64,000 nt of DNA. It comes from Allodiplogaster sudhausi (taxonomy: Eukaryota; Nematoda; Chromadorea; Rhabditida; Diplogasteridae). Below the pieces are notes generated by a model that searched no databases, had not been told where the DNA came from, and was given only the letters and a program-made list of their open reading frames with translations. The translations under genes and the position numbers were made by a program. Each line of letters begins with the position of its first letter. Position 1 is the first letter of the stretch. Below, one piece after another: positions 1-12,490 of the stretch. The stretch covers positions 2,205,001-2,269,000 of the forward strand of contig CALZFC010000252.1 in the NCBI GenBank assembly GCA_945643635.1, written 5' to 3'.

Positions 1-65
1 ATTCGCCAATTTGCTTTCCTGTAAATACATATTACATATATATTATATATATATATATATATTAA

Positions 66-116
<51 letters not shown>

Positions 117-2114
117 GAGAGGAAGATCATACTGTGAGTAAAACGGAATTAGATTTTTAAAAGAATGTATGATTAAGTGATTGAAAGAAATGGGTATATT
201 GAACTTAACGACTTCGTGATATGCATATTCATGGATAGCGCAGTTGAAGCAAAATGAGTGCATGACACATTCAATGTATCTTCTGTCACTGACAGGGCAG
301 ACGAGCCTACACAACCTCAAAAGCTCTCATTTCCTCTCTCTCTCCCTTTCACATCTCCTTCTTTTCTTCTTGCTCTCTCTCTCTCTCCCATTCTCTATCT
401 CCCGTGCTCTCTATCATTCTCTTTCTCCATCTCCCTCTTTCTCTTTCTCTCACCCTCTCTCTCTCTATCTCTCTCTCTATCTCTTTCTCCTTTTTAAATC
501 TCTTGTCGGATAGAAAGAAGGCGATGCGAGTCTAGTTTAACAGCAAAAAGAAGTCAGAGATGCAAATGCGTAGAATGAGGGAATAAAACGTTGATTTTAT
601 TGCGCCAATGAAAGGATTCTAAGAGCGTGTGCTTCATGCAGAGAGATTGAAATAAAGTTAGAGTGTGAAAGAAGGAGAAGATCCCAGGATATATTGACGG
701 ACGGATTATCTCTCTATCATATCTCAGAAATGAGGTAGATAGAGAGCGAAAGAGAAAGACAACGAGAAATTGAGAGAAAGAAAGAAAAACAGAGAAAGAG
801 TGAGTGAATGAGGCTGCACATGTAGATAGAAAAAGAGAGATTGCGAGAAAACGATAGAGAGAGAGGGAGAGAGAGAGAGAGAGGGAGAGATAGAGAGACA
901 CGGCTGGGAAGGAATGAAGAGTTACTGAAGACTGGATACGTTAATGGAAGAAGAACAACTTGAGGGTGTACCTGCATTTTGTCTATCGAAATGATGGAAA
1001 AGAACTTTCTCAACGCCTTTCAACAATGTAAATGTCTCCAACAACTGAAATTTCTAAAGACATATTCAGTAGAGAATACGAATAGACAAAGGACATGTAT
1101 ACTTTTCTCTCTAATTTTGAAATAAAAAATTGTTTTCTTCATGTAAATTCGTATGGAGGGAGAATCATAATTTGTGTATATGTGAAATTCCTTGAGTTAA
1201 ATAAACGTACATTACATATGACCGAAAGTGGTATCTTAATCGAATCGAATTCCGAACTCTCATTTCACCTATTGTCTAAGCTGGAATTTGGTCGGACGAG
1301 AAGATGGGACTCTTGCAGATAATAACAGTCCTTCTTGTACTTCTCCAAGCATTCATCAGCTGGTTTCTTTTGACCATCCTTATTCGCAAATCAATTATAT
1401 AAAAAATTGTCCAAAATGATTCAGATACAATCTGTGAATATTTTTTCAAAATTTGCAATGTAATTACTATGATTTAATTCCATTTGTGAGTTGTTTCTTT
1501 TTCGCCATTTCAGTGAAGAGATGATCCTGATACCGACGTCCGAATTTAACGATTCAATCGCCAACTTTATCATTGTCGAGGGAGTTAGTAATTGAATGAT
1601 TTCCTTCATCTTTTCGTGTCTGAGAAGGCTCAGACGGTTTTTACTCATATAAATAGTTGATTCCTGATGCTTCAACTTCACTGCTTTCTTTTCTTTTTCA
1701 GCAAAGCCTTGTGCCTGCGAATGAGACCAAAATTCTCTTTTCTCATATGTGTGGAGACTCGAACACGGGAGTGCAGGATAACGAGTGAGTTTGATTGTTG
1801 TGTTCCATCTGTGCTGTAGAGAGAGGTGCTAGCTAAGGACTGAAGAGGAATGAAGAGGTTGCAGGTTGCTTGTGTACCTGCAGACGAGCTTTTCTGAAGA
1901 CTGCTTTCTGCACTTCTCGTCCACGGCTGCCGCTGTACTGAAAGTGACCAAGGTGGCCTGTTTAACCCTCGCTCTCCTTCAAGAATCGAGAACCAACTAA
2001 GGACTTCTTCAGGAGGAACTGCGCAGAAAGCGAAGCTGCCGCTCTCCTCGTACCAATTCACTCTTCGCATCAATGGGACTGAGATCAGCTTCGGCCAGCG
2101 CAGCACTGCGGTCT

Positions 2115-2176
<62 letters not shown>

Positions 2177-2250
2177 TCTCTCTCTCTCTTCGCTCTCTCT
2201 CTTCTCTCTCTCTCTCTCTTCGCTCTCTCTCTTCTCTCTCTCTCTCTTCT
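1..2250. other. Gene-poor, microsatellite-rich stretch
   Basis: No supported gene. It contains a (GA)n run at about 69-110, CT-rich tracts at 310-500, GA-rich tracts at 720-900 and a nearly pure CT tract from about 2110 to 2250. The open frames here encode only Ser/Leu or Arg/Glu low-complexity peptides. A 25-30-bp tRNA-B-box-like motif at about 1750-1775 recurs at about 50,595-50,620. Confidence 0.6.
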
Positions 2251-4765
2251 GATTGATTGATTTATTACGGTGTACATATGGTAGGCACGCGTGTTGAAAG
2301 GATAATATAACAGTAAAAAGGTGTATATAATGTATATAATTTAGCAGTAAGTAGGATGAATAGTCATGAGGAGGGAGACGATATTTGTCGTGGAAGTGCC
2401 CATAAGTCCTAAGAAAGATCGCATGGTCGTAGGGGGTGTAGCTCAGTGGTAGAGCAGCCCGCTCATGAGTAGGTGGTCCCGGGTTCGAATCCCGGTGCCT
2501 CCAATGATCCTTTGAGCCTTTCGATGGTGCCTCTTCGCCTACATATTACATCTTACAAGATTTGGCTATGTTGTTGAATGCCTGGCGGCTCGTATGAAAA
2601 ACGAATGGGATCGGGTGGCAGAACGGGATGTTGGGTATGCAAGTTGAAATGAGAGGCCGCGAGTACGAGAATTTCGAAAGTTAAAATAGTGCCAAAAATA
2701 AGACGGCGAGCTAAAGTAAAATCAACATGTTCACGACGCGATTGAAGTGATGGGAGAGAGAGGATGCGGTTACGCGTGTTACTATCAGGCAGGTCTAGAG
2801 TGGAATATCCTAAACAACGGCGGAAAATGATACGTGTAAAATAGTTCTGGGCCTTTTCTAGTATGCGAATATCTCTTTTGAGGCGAGGGGAAAAAACTGA
2901 GGTACCAGTTTCCAAGATTGGGCGAATATAAATAGTATAGGCAGAGAGTAGAGTAGTCTTATCACGAGAACGGAGAGAGCGGAGGAGGGGATGGGCTTTT
3001 GCGATGGCCCTGTTAGAGAGAAGAGAACAATGAGGGCTAAATGAGAGTTTGGGGTCAATTTGTATGCCAAGGTCACGAACAGAGTCAACAATATCGAGAG
3101 TGCTACCATTTAAAGTGTAAGGGGTCTTAGGGTTTCGGATGCCGAGGTGTAGTACGACACATTTACTAGTAGCGAGAGGTAGTTGCCATGTGTCAGCCCA
3201 TTTAGCAACTGTATCGATGGCACATTGGAGGTTACTATGAGATGCGGAAGCAGAAAACGACTGGAAAATTTTAAGGTCATCTACAAAACAACGGGCCTTA
3301 ACACCATGGCAAGAGATTTGACTAGGGAGATCACTCGTATAAAGGATAAATAGTAATGGGCCAATGACTGTTCCTTGAGGAATACCACTTATGACAGGAC
3401 GAGGGGAGGAGAGCGAAGAGCCAACACGAACAACAAAGGTGCGGTTAGAAAGAAATTCAGAGATCCAAGAGATGACCATAGGAGGGAGAGAAAGAAGCTT
3501 TAACTTATGGATAAGCTTAGGATGAGATACTCTATCAAAAGCACGTGCATGATCAAAATAAACAATATCAGTAGTATGTCCTAAATGGGAGGCTGCGGTC
3601 CAGTGTTCAAGACAATCGAGCATCTGGAATTCAATAGATCTACGTCTCCTAAAGCCGAATTGTTCGTCGGGAATGATATGTGCTTCCTTGCACCAATTAG
3701 AGAGCATACGACATAGTAATTTCTCGAAGATGCGGGAAAAGATTGATGTAATAGAAATAGGCCTATAATTGGAAGGGTCAGAGTATGGCGGCTTCTTTTT
3801 AATGGGGATGGCTATCGAAGATTTCCAAGTGGAGGGGACAGAGGCAGAAACAAAGGAGTGATTAAAAATGTACTCAAGAGCTTCACTAATGGGTATGGCT
3901 AATCTCTTTACAAAAAGCAGGTTTAAATGGTCGTGGGTTTTGCATGACGAATTAGGCCAGGTCTCAATTAGTCGGTAGATGTCATGCCTAGCAAATGTGA
4001 TCTCAAAAGGATTGGGTGCGGCAGAAAAGGAAGGGTTTGAGAGAGGGGGAAGGGTTCCGTCGTCGATGGTAAATGAGGTAGAGAACGTAGAAGCTAAGAG
4101 TTCGGCCTTATCAATGTCGGAGAAACAATCAGTTCCGGATGGGGACAGAAGGGTATCGATTCCACGTGGTTTAGCTGAAGTGCGGTTACGGATGTATTTA
4201 AAGAAGAGAGATTTGTTCTTTGAAAGGATAATATGCTTCTCTACATTTCTAGAATGCTTATCAACGGCCTTACAATAGCGAGTATTTGCATTTGCAAAGG
4301 CAGTGCGAGTTAATTGGTTATCATTAGCGAGAGAGGCTTGCCAGAGATCAAAACGCTTCCTCTTAAGGCGGTGGATATGGTCGGGGAGACGTTCACCATG
4401 GGCGCTAACTCTATTATAAGGAACAAAAAGATCATCAATAACCTTCAGAGCACTCGAGAGTGTTACATACATATCGTCGATATTTGATAGGGTACAAAAG
4501 CGAGATGGGAAGTCATAGTTAAGTAAAAACGAGCAAGCGGAATTATAATCTACATTTGAATAGTCCTTAATGTACGTAAAAGAGGGAAAAGCGTGAGAAA
4601 GAGATAAATTTGCTTCAACGGAACAGTGATCAGAGATGTGGAAAGGAGGGCAGACAGTTACGTTTGAAAGCGAATCAGGAGTATTCGTAAGGATGAGATC
4701 TAAAATATGTGAATTACAAGTGGGAGAAGGAGTGAGCTGGGCGAATGTACACGAAGTGGTGAAAT
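2251..4765 (-). mobile_element. 5'-truncated CR1/Jockey-type LINE
   Basis: Non-LTR retrotransposon, minus strand. The open frame from about 4765 to 2553 begins in the last part of the endonuclease (a segment ending in SDHCSVEA) and contains a complete reverse transcriptase: the NYRPIS block, YFDHARAFDRVSHPKL (first catalytic Asp), SGIPQGTVIGPLLF and CFVDDLKI (the YxDD box with F and V). The 5' half (ORF1 and most of the endonuclease) is missing. The last ~45 residues of the frame are out of register: a neighbouring frame carries the RTRGLSF segment shared with the second LINE at 41.8-45.9 kb, so there is a frameshift near the C terminus. The 3' end carries (ATTG)n repeats like the second copy. 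Both flanks are CT-rich, so it appears to have landed inside a CT tract. The copy is dead. Confidence 0.9.
2432..2503 (+). tRNA. tRNA-like sequence, probably a pseudogene
   Basis: A 72-nt sequence with a 7-bp acceptor stem (GGGGGUG with UGCCUCC, including G-U pairs), a perfect GCUC/GAGC D stem, and a perfect CCGGG/CCCGG T stem with a TTCGAAT loop. The body resembles tRNA-Ala. The anticodon arm does not form a normal 5-bp stem (GCCCG against GUAGG), although the loop position reads CAT. It lies antisense in the 3' region of the LINE. A degenerate tRNA or a tRNA-derived repeat is more likely than a working tRNA gene. Confidence 0.55.
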
Positions 4766-5177
4766 CTTCTCTCTCTCTTCTCTCTCCCTCTCTCTCTCTC
4801 TCTCCCTCTTTTCTATCTTTCTCTCTCTTCTTTTTTTCCTTCTCTCTCACAATTATTCTGTCTGATTTTTTCATCTGTTCTGTCCTACTTTAAGGAACGC
4901 CACTTTTCGGTAAAGGGGAAGTGAATTCGATGATCGTTTTAAGCGGGAGAAATTCCTGTAACAATTACGTTCTCATGGTTTGTCAATATTGTTAAGAAAA
5001 AATATTCATTATTTAATTTATAATTGAGGCTATCAAAATATTTCTTTTAGACGGAGAATTATGTGAACGCCACTGCAACGTCAGTTATCCTTCAAGCAGG
5101 CCATTATCGATTTCGTTCTGTCATTCCAACGATCTCTCTGCTTCAGCTTCGTGGAAGAGGAGGAAGGAAATGTAGTG
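4766..5177. other. No gene seen
   Basis: A CT tract at about 4768-4855 is followed by AT-rich unique sequence with no supported feature. Confidence 0.4.
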
Positions 5178-5672
5178 ATGGTGTGCTTCTGGAGTGTGCT
5201 GGCCGTGCTGGTGGGGTACTTTCTTCTGCTCGCTGCTATTCTCTCCCCCCGTACCAGAAAAGCTCTGCTCGCCCTGGACATTCCACTCGTACAGTGTTAG
5301 CTCTCTCTCTCCCTCTCTTTCTCTCTCTCTCTCTCTCTCTTCCCACCCTCCCCTCACTATCTCTCTCTATCTCTCTCTCTCTGTCTGTCTGTTTCACTTT
5401 TCCCACCTTCCCCTCTCTCTCGCTCTCCTCCCTCCCTTCTCTCAATGGTCATTTTAACGTTCTGAGAAGCTGGTGGCTATTTGAGGCGTGGCTCGTCGAA
5501 TGAGAGGGAAAGAAGTAAACTCGACGGCGTCGCTGGCAGCGCTGGACCCCGCCGACGCTGTCTAACTCGTCTGGACTCTCTCCACTCACCACACTCTCTC
5601 CCTCTCGCTTTCTCTTGTTTCGAATGTTTGGCAGACACTCCTTTATCTCGCACCCCTTTCTCGAAAGCATAA
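5178..5672 (+). CDS. Possible small single-span membrane protein
   Basis: Tentative two-exon gene. Exon 1 (5178-5293) starts at ATG and encodes a hydrophobic segment beginning MVCFWSVLAVLVGYFLLLAA followed by a basic ILSPRTRKALLALDIP stretch. This looks like a signal anchor and does not look like repeat translation. It ends in phase 2 at a GT. Exon 2 (5486-5672) follows a TTTGAG-type acceptor, keeps phase and runs to TAA, giving about 100 residues. The intron is a CT microsatellite. Exon 2 is Arg/Ser-rich and partly CT-repeat-like, so it is the weaker half. No family recognised. Confidence 0.3.
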
Positions 5673-6178
5673 ATTGATTGCTTTTCATCCATTTACAGTT
5701 ACATTGATGCCACGGAAAGGAACAAGTTGCAGATTGGAAAGAATTCGGAAAAGTAGTGAAGGAGATTAAGAAACGAATGACCGCCTCGCGGGCTGTTCTT
5801 AGACTGGCGTTATCTTCAATTTAAACTGTCAAACGCTCAAATTAAGAATAGGATTCAATGATCAAAAAGCTGGGTTTGTTCTAATCTTTCTCGCTCGATA
5901 AGAAGTGGACTAAACTGGTAAGAACTACAAATCGACAGATGCTAGATATTTGAGACCGAGTTTGAATCGAGGCATGATTCATGGTCCGAGCAGGAGGTCT
6001 TCTCTGCCTGCTTGGAAACATTTGGCCAAGGGTAAATCTGTATAGGTCACTTGGTGGTCAGTAAACAAGCAAGCAATAGATCAAATGATCCATTACTTGT
6101 GCATTCCTAAACTAAAGCAAAATGAATAAAAGGGATTAATGCAGCTGTTCTAGTTAGTCGCAAGCAAGGGGAGCGGGA
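5673..6178. other. No gene seen
   Basis: Unique sequence downstream of endophilin-B, where its 3' UTR should lie. No further feature supported. Confidence 0.4.
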
Positions 6179-9100
6179 TTACAGGACTTCGAGATAAGAC
6201 ACGGGAACTCGTCCACGAACTCCGGCCTTCTCTGCCATCACGAAGTTGCTGTCCAGGCCAGGCAGACGATACACGATCACAATCTAAATGGATTGACTTC
6301 TTCTCTCTCTCTCAGTCTCATTCCCTCTCTTCTTATAAATAGCAAAAGGTGGTGCTTGCTGACATCATTCTGCTTGACACTGAGTTCATTCGGGAGAACA
6401 GCATCACAGTCAAGAAGGACACGTGCCTGACGTGTACTCAAGTCGTCCGGCTCCAGTTCAAATCGTCCCGAGCCAATCTTTCCCTGCATGGGTTGGGCTT
6501 TACTCGAATCTCCTTTTCTTTTCTCCAACCTCGACATCCTCTGCTCCATTCGCAGACTTGGCCTCCGCATTGCTTGCTGTGATCGTAGTTCCACAGAAGG
6601 AGAGACTCCTTAGCAGTCATGGAATTATTTGGAAGGATCTGCTTCCACCTCTTTTTCTTTTGAACTTGGGCTGTCAAAATCCCCCAGGAAGAAATAAATC
6701 AGGAAGCAAATAGAGTTTCGCACTCTAAAGAAGTAAAAAAAAATCCTTGGTCCGTAAGCATTCCCATGGATTGCTCACACTTTCAGCTGTCCTTCCCCGA
6801 GGGAGTACTAAATCAAGAGCATTCCTAGGAACCATTGATAACTAGTTAGTTGGACACTGATACTACCGGAACCACATTCAAGAAAGTACTAGATAACAGC
6901 ATTCCCCCACGCGCTCGCAACAGCCGTGAGATCTCGAAGACGAAAATATGAATTATCTATTCCCAAAGACACTCGTAATAGTAAACACCGGTCTTTTATT
7001 TACAATATTTAATTTAAAAGCAACACGACGACAAAACAAATCCGATTAACACCACCATATTAAGGCACTTGACTCTTCATAAATACACACGACACTCACT
7101 GACTTCCGGTTGGATGGCAATAAGCAGAGTAAGATAAGTTCTTTCTTGGCACGAAACGATAAGTTGGCCAATGATATAATAATCTCGTCAATTCTCTACA
7201 ACTCTGGACAGGATATCCTCTCATTAATGGAGAGCTGAGAACAGTTCGAAATGGCTGAAGGCATCACAGAATATCTGTGGATTGATGGGGAAGGGTGAAT
7301 GAGGATGAGCAAGAGGCACTTGGTGAAGAATCACGTCGACACTCCTCTGGAATGAACAGCACTGGATCAACTGCACGACCCACTCCATTTACATCACATT
7401 CACAATTACAACAGCTGGGTTCTATTCATTAACTAATGCCAATATTTTACTAAAATGACAAGTACGTTTCTCATTTTTTGAAAAGCGATGGAAGAACTGA
7501 CCCGGAAAGGTCTCTCTGCAAGTCCGCCATTAACTGGTGAGCCTGCGCGTAAAATGACATCTGAGCCTCCACGAAGTCTCTCAGACACTTCAGCTGGTTA
7601 TTCTAAATAAACAGTTTGTGTTTTTGCTTCGACTGTTTCCCTCAGCCAGCATAATTTCCCCCGCCCCACTCATTACATGAGTGTTTTGTAAAAAAAAAAT
7701 CTTCTCAAAATATTCGTTGCTTTCAAAAACCGAAAATTTTAATGAAATATCCAGTATTTTGTATGAAAATCGCAAAAAGAACAAGAAGAAAAAGAATACA
7801 TGGGCCGTCTGGATTCCTTCGAGCAGAAGCTTTGTTATCTCTGCTTGCTTGTTGAATTCGGACTGAGCCACTCGAAGGTCTGCTTCGGCCTAAATCACAC
7901 AGATAACATGGATTCACAAAGATTAGCCAGATTAACAGACACATCACCAAACATGAACAGCTCGGCGGAGAAGGGGTATTCGTATCCAGATGATTCACAA
8001 CAAAAGAATTGGTTGCTTTTTGAAGTGAGATGGGCAAGTTTCAAGAATACAACAATTACTGGACAAGCACGACACATGGGACTACCCATGGTACCTGGTC
8101 GACCGTAAATGCTCCTCCGGTCTTACTGTTGCTCTTAAAGGAACAGGAGATGGAAATAGACTAGAACAGATAAGAAGAAAACAAAAGACTCACAGCTTGA
8201 ATTCCATCCTGTTGCTTCGCCTTCTTCAGGCGGTTCTTGCAAGCATCCAAGTCCAGTCTCTTCAGGTTCAGCACTTTCCTTTCTCTCTGAAATCAATCAA
8301 GATGGGTAAAGGAAATAATTCCTCAAAACAAAGTGCTCCAAAAGTCGTGGGACGCTACTGTAGAAAAGAAAAAAAAACGTTGTGTGAGGGTGAAAATGTG
8401 AGCCTCTATTTATTACTGACCATGAGATATAGAAATTGATTGAAGAAACAAAAGATTATAAAAGAAGAAAAAAGTACTTGAATGGTCTTGATGTCTCCCT
8501 CGAGGAATCTCCTAATTGGCAAGAGAGAGTGAGCAGCACAAGAAGCAACTAGTTCTCTTTCGCTCTGACCGAGTCTTTGCTCCGTTTGCGCTGTCTTCAG
8601 CAACGCGCTACCTACAAAAGATATCACAATGAGGATGAAAGGAAAACCCAACTACGCAATCATCAACTTTCGTATTCAAACTTAGGAACCGAAGTTATCA
8701 GAGTAAGGAAAGAAGATAAGCCATGCAAACCATAGGGAGTGGACGGCCCGAACTCCTCTCCCGCCTCGCTCATTGCAGTTGCAAGAGCCTCCAGGTTATT
8801 GCAGCGCCCCCCTTCCTTGCGAAGCTCCAGTTTCTCGTAGAAAACTTCCTCCATTCGTATTGCTCAAAAGAAAGATGTTTACATAAAGAAAACAGATGTT
8901 TAGACAAAAAGTGATCTTATGACAATAAAAAAAATAGATACCCGAAAAGATAAAAACAGATACTAACTCGGATTCGGCTGTAAGTAGCTTTCCATGGAAG
9001 AAAGGATTCTTCTTGTATGTTCTTCCGTTTTATCCGCTCGTTGAAGAAGGTTTTCGAAATGGGGATCTAGTTCTGTCTTCTCGGCCTTCAGAAACGTCTC

Positions 9101-9217
9101 TTCCGTGTACTAAAAAGGAGTAAATGAGAGAATTAAGAAAGGAGAGAGGCAGACCTGCTTAGCTCTATTAAAGAAGCCACTTGCATCGTTTGCGATCTTT
9201 TTGAAATTAAAGTCCAT
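6179..9217 (-). CDS. erp-1: Endophilin-B (N-BAR and SH3 protein)
   Basis: Ten exons in transcript order: 9217-9155, 9109-8968, 8862-8731, 8611-8478, 8286-8194, 7889-7800, 7602-7502, 6608-6530, 6483-6364, 6283-6179. All phases match and the product is 352 residues (vertebrate endophilin-B is about 365). The start MDFNFKKIANDASGFF is the amphipathic helix 0 of endophilins. Exons 2-7 give the BAR domain (PNPTIRMEEVFYEKLELR, EEFGPSTPYG, LEGDIKTIQ, LKRLDLDACKNRLKKAK). Exons 9-10 give a C-terminal SH3 domain (RQARVLLDCDAVLPNELS to GRVPVSYLEVL). Endophilin-B proteins sense and bend membranes in endosomal, autophagic and mitochondrial traffic; in nematodes the orthologue is erp-1. The first acceptor-side exon after the BAR region is short and the intron at 6484-6529 is only 46 nt. 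The intron between 7501 and 6609 is about 0.9 kb. Confidence 0.93.
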
Positions 9218-10626
9218 CTGCAAGTAAAGTTGAAGTTATTGAAAAAATGTGGGATTGGATGCGACTTGCACCCGAAAACGAGAAGTGCGAAGAGAGCAAA
9301 TACAATTTGACGAATAACGCGAATGCCATGGAGCAAGCAAATCCGCGTCATTAGGAATACGAGACTTTTTCAAGGAAATATTGAACGCGACTGGCCCTCG
9401 TCCTCTTCTATTTAAGATTCCAATGTACCCTTTCTGAAAAAGATTGAGCAAAAGGGGTTCTAGCTAAAATGAGACGAGATTAAGACAGGAGAGATAGCAA
9501 GAACACAACAAGTCAGACCTCTACATGCATCCACGAATCAATACGCCACAACGGACAACGGAGATGCCTCACTACGCATGCAAGCAGCCAGAGACAACAC
9601 TCGTTTTGCTGCCAGCAAGACCAGGATGGGTGTACGAATTCGACGAGAGAATTCCTTAGCCAAGTTGTCCCACGACAGGAACAGAAACTATCATATTTCT
9701 TTTGTGCTGGAAACCAGCACAGCCTTGGGGATGCTTCACAACTCTCGTACTTAAAACACGGCCGCGAAGAGCAATTAGTTGTTCACACCGATACAGCATT
9801 TTACACTCCGATGCTTTTACGAAACACTGAATCCGCTTGCTGTTACCGTTGTCAGCTAAATCCTTAAGAGGGGTATCGGTTTGATGTATGTAGACAATCT
9901 ATAAAATAATTTTCTTATGTCAGCAAGACGATCATCGTTCTGAGAAAGATCAAATTTGACATCGTGAGAAAATTGGCATTTCTGGAAAAAAACAGTATGG
10001 AGCACATTCTAATGGCAATAACGTGTAGAGAAAAAAAAACATTTCACAAAAATAAAGCAAGCGATAATGCACATAGGGAATATCACCGGAAATGGTCTCG
10101 GCTGCTGTAAGCAGCCTTCTGAGGCTGACGTTTTGATAGCAGTGCATAAGAAACCAGCTAGCGAAATGATATGACAGAGTAACTACTAAGTAATAGATAT
10201 CATTCTCTCACACGCGATTCCTCCTTTTTATCTCTCCATCTCTCTCTTTCTCTCTCTCTCCTCTCTCTCTCTCTCTCCTTCTACGTGTAGATAAGTGAGA
10301 TCGAATAAACATGCCTCTCAACGTTCAAGGATTGCATAGATATACACATGTCTTAGCAGTGGATGGGAGGTATCAAATAAAGAGAAAATTGTCTAAGGTG
10401 CTCCATCATTCTGTCTGGCGCCATCTAAAAATAAGAAAAAGGATTTAAAAAAAACAGCAGTTTGAGACCTAACCATAAGACATGATAAGACGGAACAAGG
10501 AAACTTTCAAATTAGGGGCCATAATTGAAGTAAGCGAGTTTAGCATCTTTTCACGTCAATCAAGGCCTCAAATCACTTTAGTACGAAGGGCAATAAAGGA
10601 AGAGAAGAATAGCTTAAGCTTCCATC
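9218..10626. other. Intergenic between endophilin-B and syntaxin
   Basis: No supported gene in 1.4 kb. It must hold the endophilin-B promoter and the syntaxin 3' UTR. Short CT tracts occur at about 10,220-10,280. Small open frames here look unlike protein. Confidence 0.4.
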
Positions 10627-12150
10627 TCACTTTCGATTGCTCAGCATCACACCGAGGACAATGGCAACGACCACGAGGATCAGGAGGACCACGATGACGA
10701 TGAGGATACACATGATCTTCTTCCGAGCGGCACTCTGAACTAGTCCATGACAGTGTTACGCAAAGAGAGAATGAGTCGGACCTTCTTATATTCCACGGCC
10801 TGCTTGGCCTGTACTGCTCCCTCCTGGACGTGTACAGTAGCGGCATCCACTTGTCTCTCGATGCTATCTACCATTTCTCCCTCAAACATATTTTGTGCTC
10901 ATAGCCTTTTTTGAACGGTTAATATCTTCTCTGGGCAATGGAAGAGTGAAAGTGAATGTTCGGAAAACGAACCTGTGAATGAGTGAGATCGTGGAGGTCG
11001 CTGAACATTTCATTGAGAATGGCGAGACTTCTCTCCAGCTCAAGAATCTCCTCGTGCCGGGCAGACGCATCTTGCAGAGCAACTCGGCCAGCCACGCTCA
11101 GCGGGTTCACTTCGCGGTAGAACGCCTCAATTGCCAGGATACGGTAGATCAGACAGACGACCACTTTTAAGGATATTCAGATAGAATATGCTTGAGAGGC
11201 AAACCTGACTGGATTGCGAAGCGAGCATTCGATCGACTTCCGGGTCGGAGAGGTTCTCCCCAGCCAGTTGCAACTCTCGCTTTACTCGCTCTGAACTCAG
11301 AGCCTTCTGGATTACTCTTTCCCTAAAGCAGAAAGGAACTAACTAGAGACTCTCTCCTTGTACTCGAGCTGTGACTGGTTGAACATGTCGATGACATCAT
11401 GCATCTTCTTCCGCAGCATCTCCATTTGATTCCGTCGAACACGCAGCTCAGTCGAGGAATGAGCAAAGCCATCTGAAGAAGTGAATAGGAAGGATCAAAG
11501 AGGAAGAATGCCAACCTTGCTGATATCTCTCGAAGTCTCGTTCAATAGCCTGAATCCTAGATCGTAGAAGCCGAGTCTTCTCTCGGATCCCTCCGATGCT
11601 TTCTTCCAATTCCCTCTACAAATTCTCCCTTTTTCATATCTTCATCAAATATCGCTGACTCTACCTTGTTTTCTGTATTGACGACGGGGAGTCCGAGAAT
11701 ATCATTTTGCTTTCTCTTCAAGTCTCCGATGTCAATTCGCAACTCATCCAGCAGAGAACGAACCTGGAAGTCATAGTCGAATATATTAGTCTACTCTTTT
11801 AACTCATGCTCTCTTTCTCTTGCTCACTTTCTCTCTTTCTATCTATCTCTCTCTCACTCACTTTATCTTTCTCTCTCTCTTTCTCGCTCTTTCTCTCTCT
11901 CCCTACTTCTCTCAATTTCTCTCCCTATCTCCGAAAGTGACCTCATTGACGTGTGGTTGGAAGGAGTCAATGGCCATGGATGCCAGCTGCGCGGCTCCAA
12001 GTCTCACTTCCTCGAAGTCATCTCGTCTGAGATTCTTCAAATCTTTCTTATCTTTATTCTCCTTCTTAATATTTAGTTTCACAAAAAGAGCCCAAACTGA
12101 AATAAATAGAGATTGCCAACTTTGAATTCGTTGAGTCGATCCTTCACCAT
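10627..12150 (-). CDS. Syntaxin (Qa-SNARE, plasma-membrane type)
   Basis: Nine exons: 12150-12121, 12034-11942, 11763-11665, 11615-11516, 11472-11364, 11322-11205, 11125-10973, 10880-10782, 10734-10627; phases match throughout and the product is 302 residues, the usual syntaxin length. It starts MVKDRLNEFK. The N-terminal helices (VRSLLDELRIDIGDLKRKQN; RSRIQAIERDFERYQQ; ELRVRRNQMEMLRKKMHDVI) form an Habc-like region. The SNARE helix runs from ALQDASARHEEILELERSLA through FSDLHDLTHSQ and GEMVDSIERQVDAATVHVQE, with the Qa-type glutamine at the exon 7/8 boundary. A C-terminal membrane anchor follows a basic ARKK. It drives membrane fusion as a t-SNARE. Relatedness is to the syntaxin 1-4 group; which nematode syx gene cannot be decided by eye. 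The exon 5 donor (CTCGA|gtacaagg) is weak but is the only one that keeps phase. Confidence 0.94.
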
Positions 12151-12179
12151 TCGATAGCTCGAAACCACCTCTGTAAGAG

Positions 12180-12230
12180 AAATGAGAAGAGAAGAGGGAA
12201 TGAAGGTAGAGAGCGCGGGAGAGAGAGCGA

Positions 12231-12277
<47 letters not shown>

Positions 12278-12439
12278 AGAAAGACAGAGAGTGAGAGTGT
12301 GAGAGAAAGATGGAGTGTTAGGACAGAAATATAGGAAGTCTACTCATTCAAATGACTCATTCCACACACCGATTATACGATCGATTGAGGCAATACAAAC
12401 ATTCTCGTGTGCTGCTACATGAATACCTGTGACGGAGAA

Positions 12440-12490
<51 letters not shown>

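Noticed and set aside
1678..2277. 199-codon open frame on the minus strand rich in Arg/Glu
   Set aside because: Its core is translation of a CT microsatellite; the rest shows no protein-like pattern and no splice structure.
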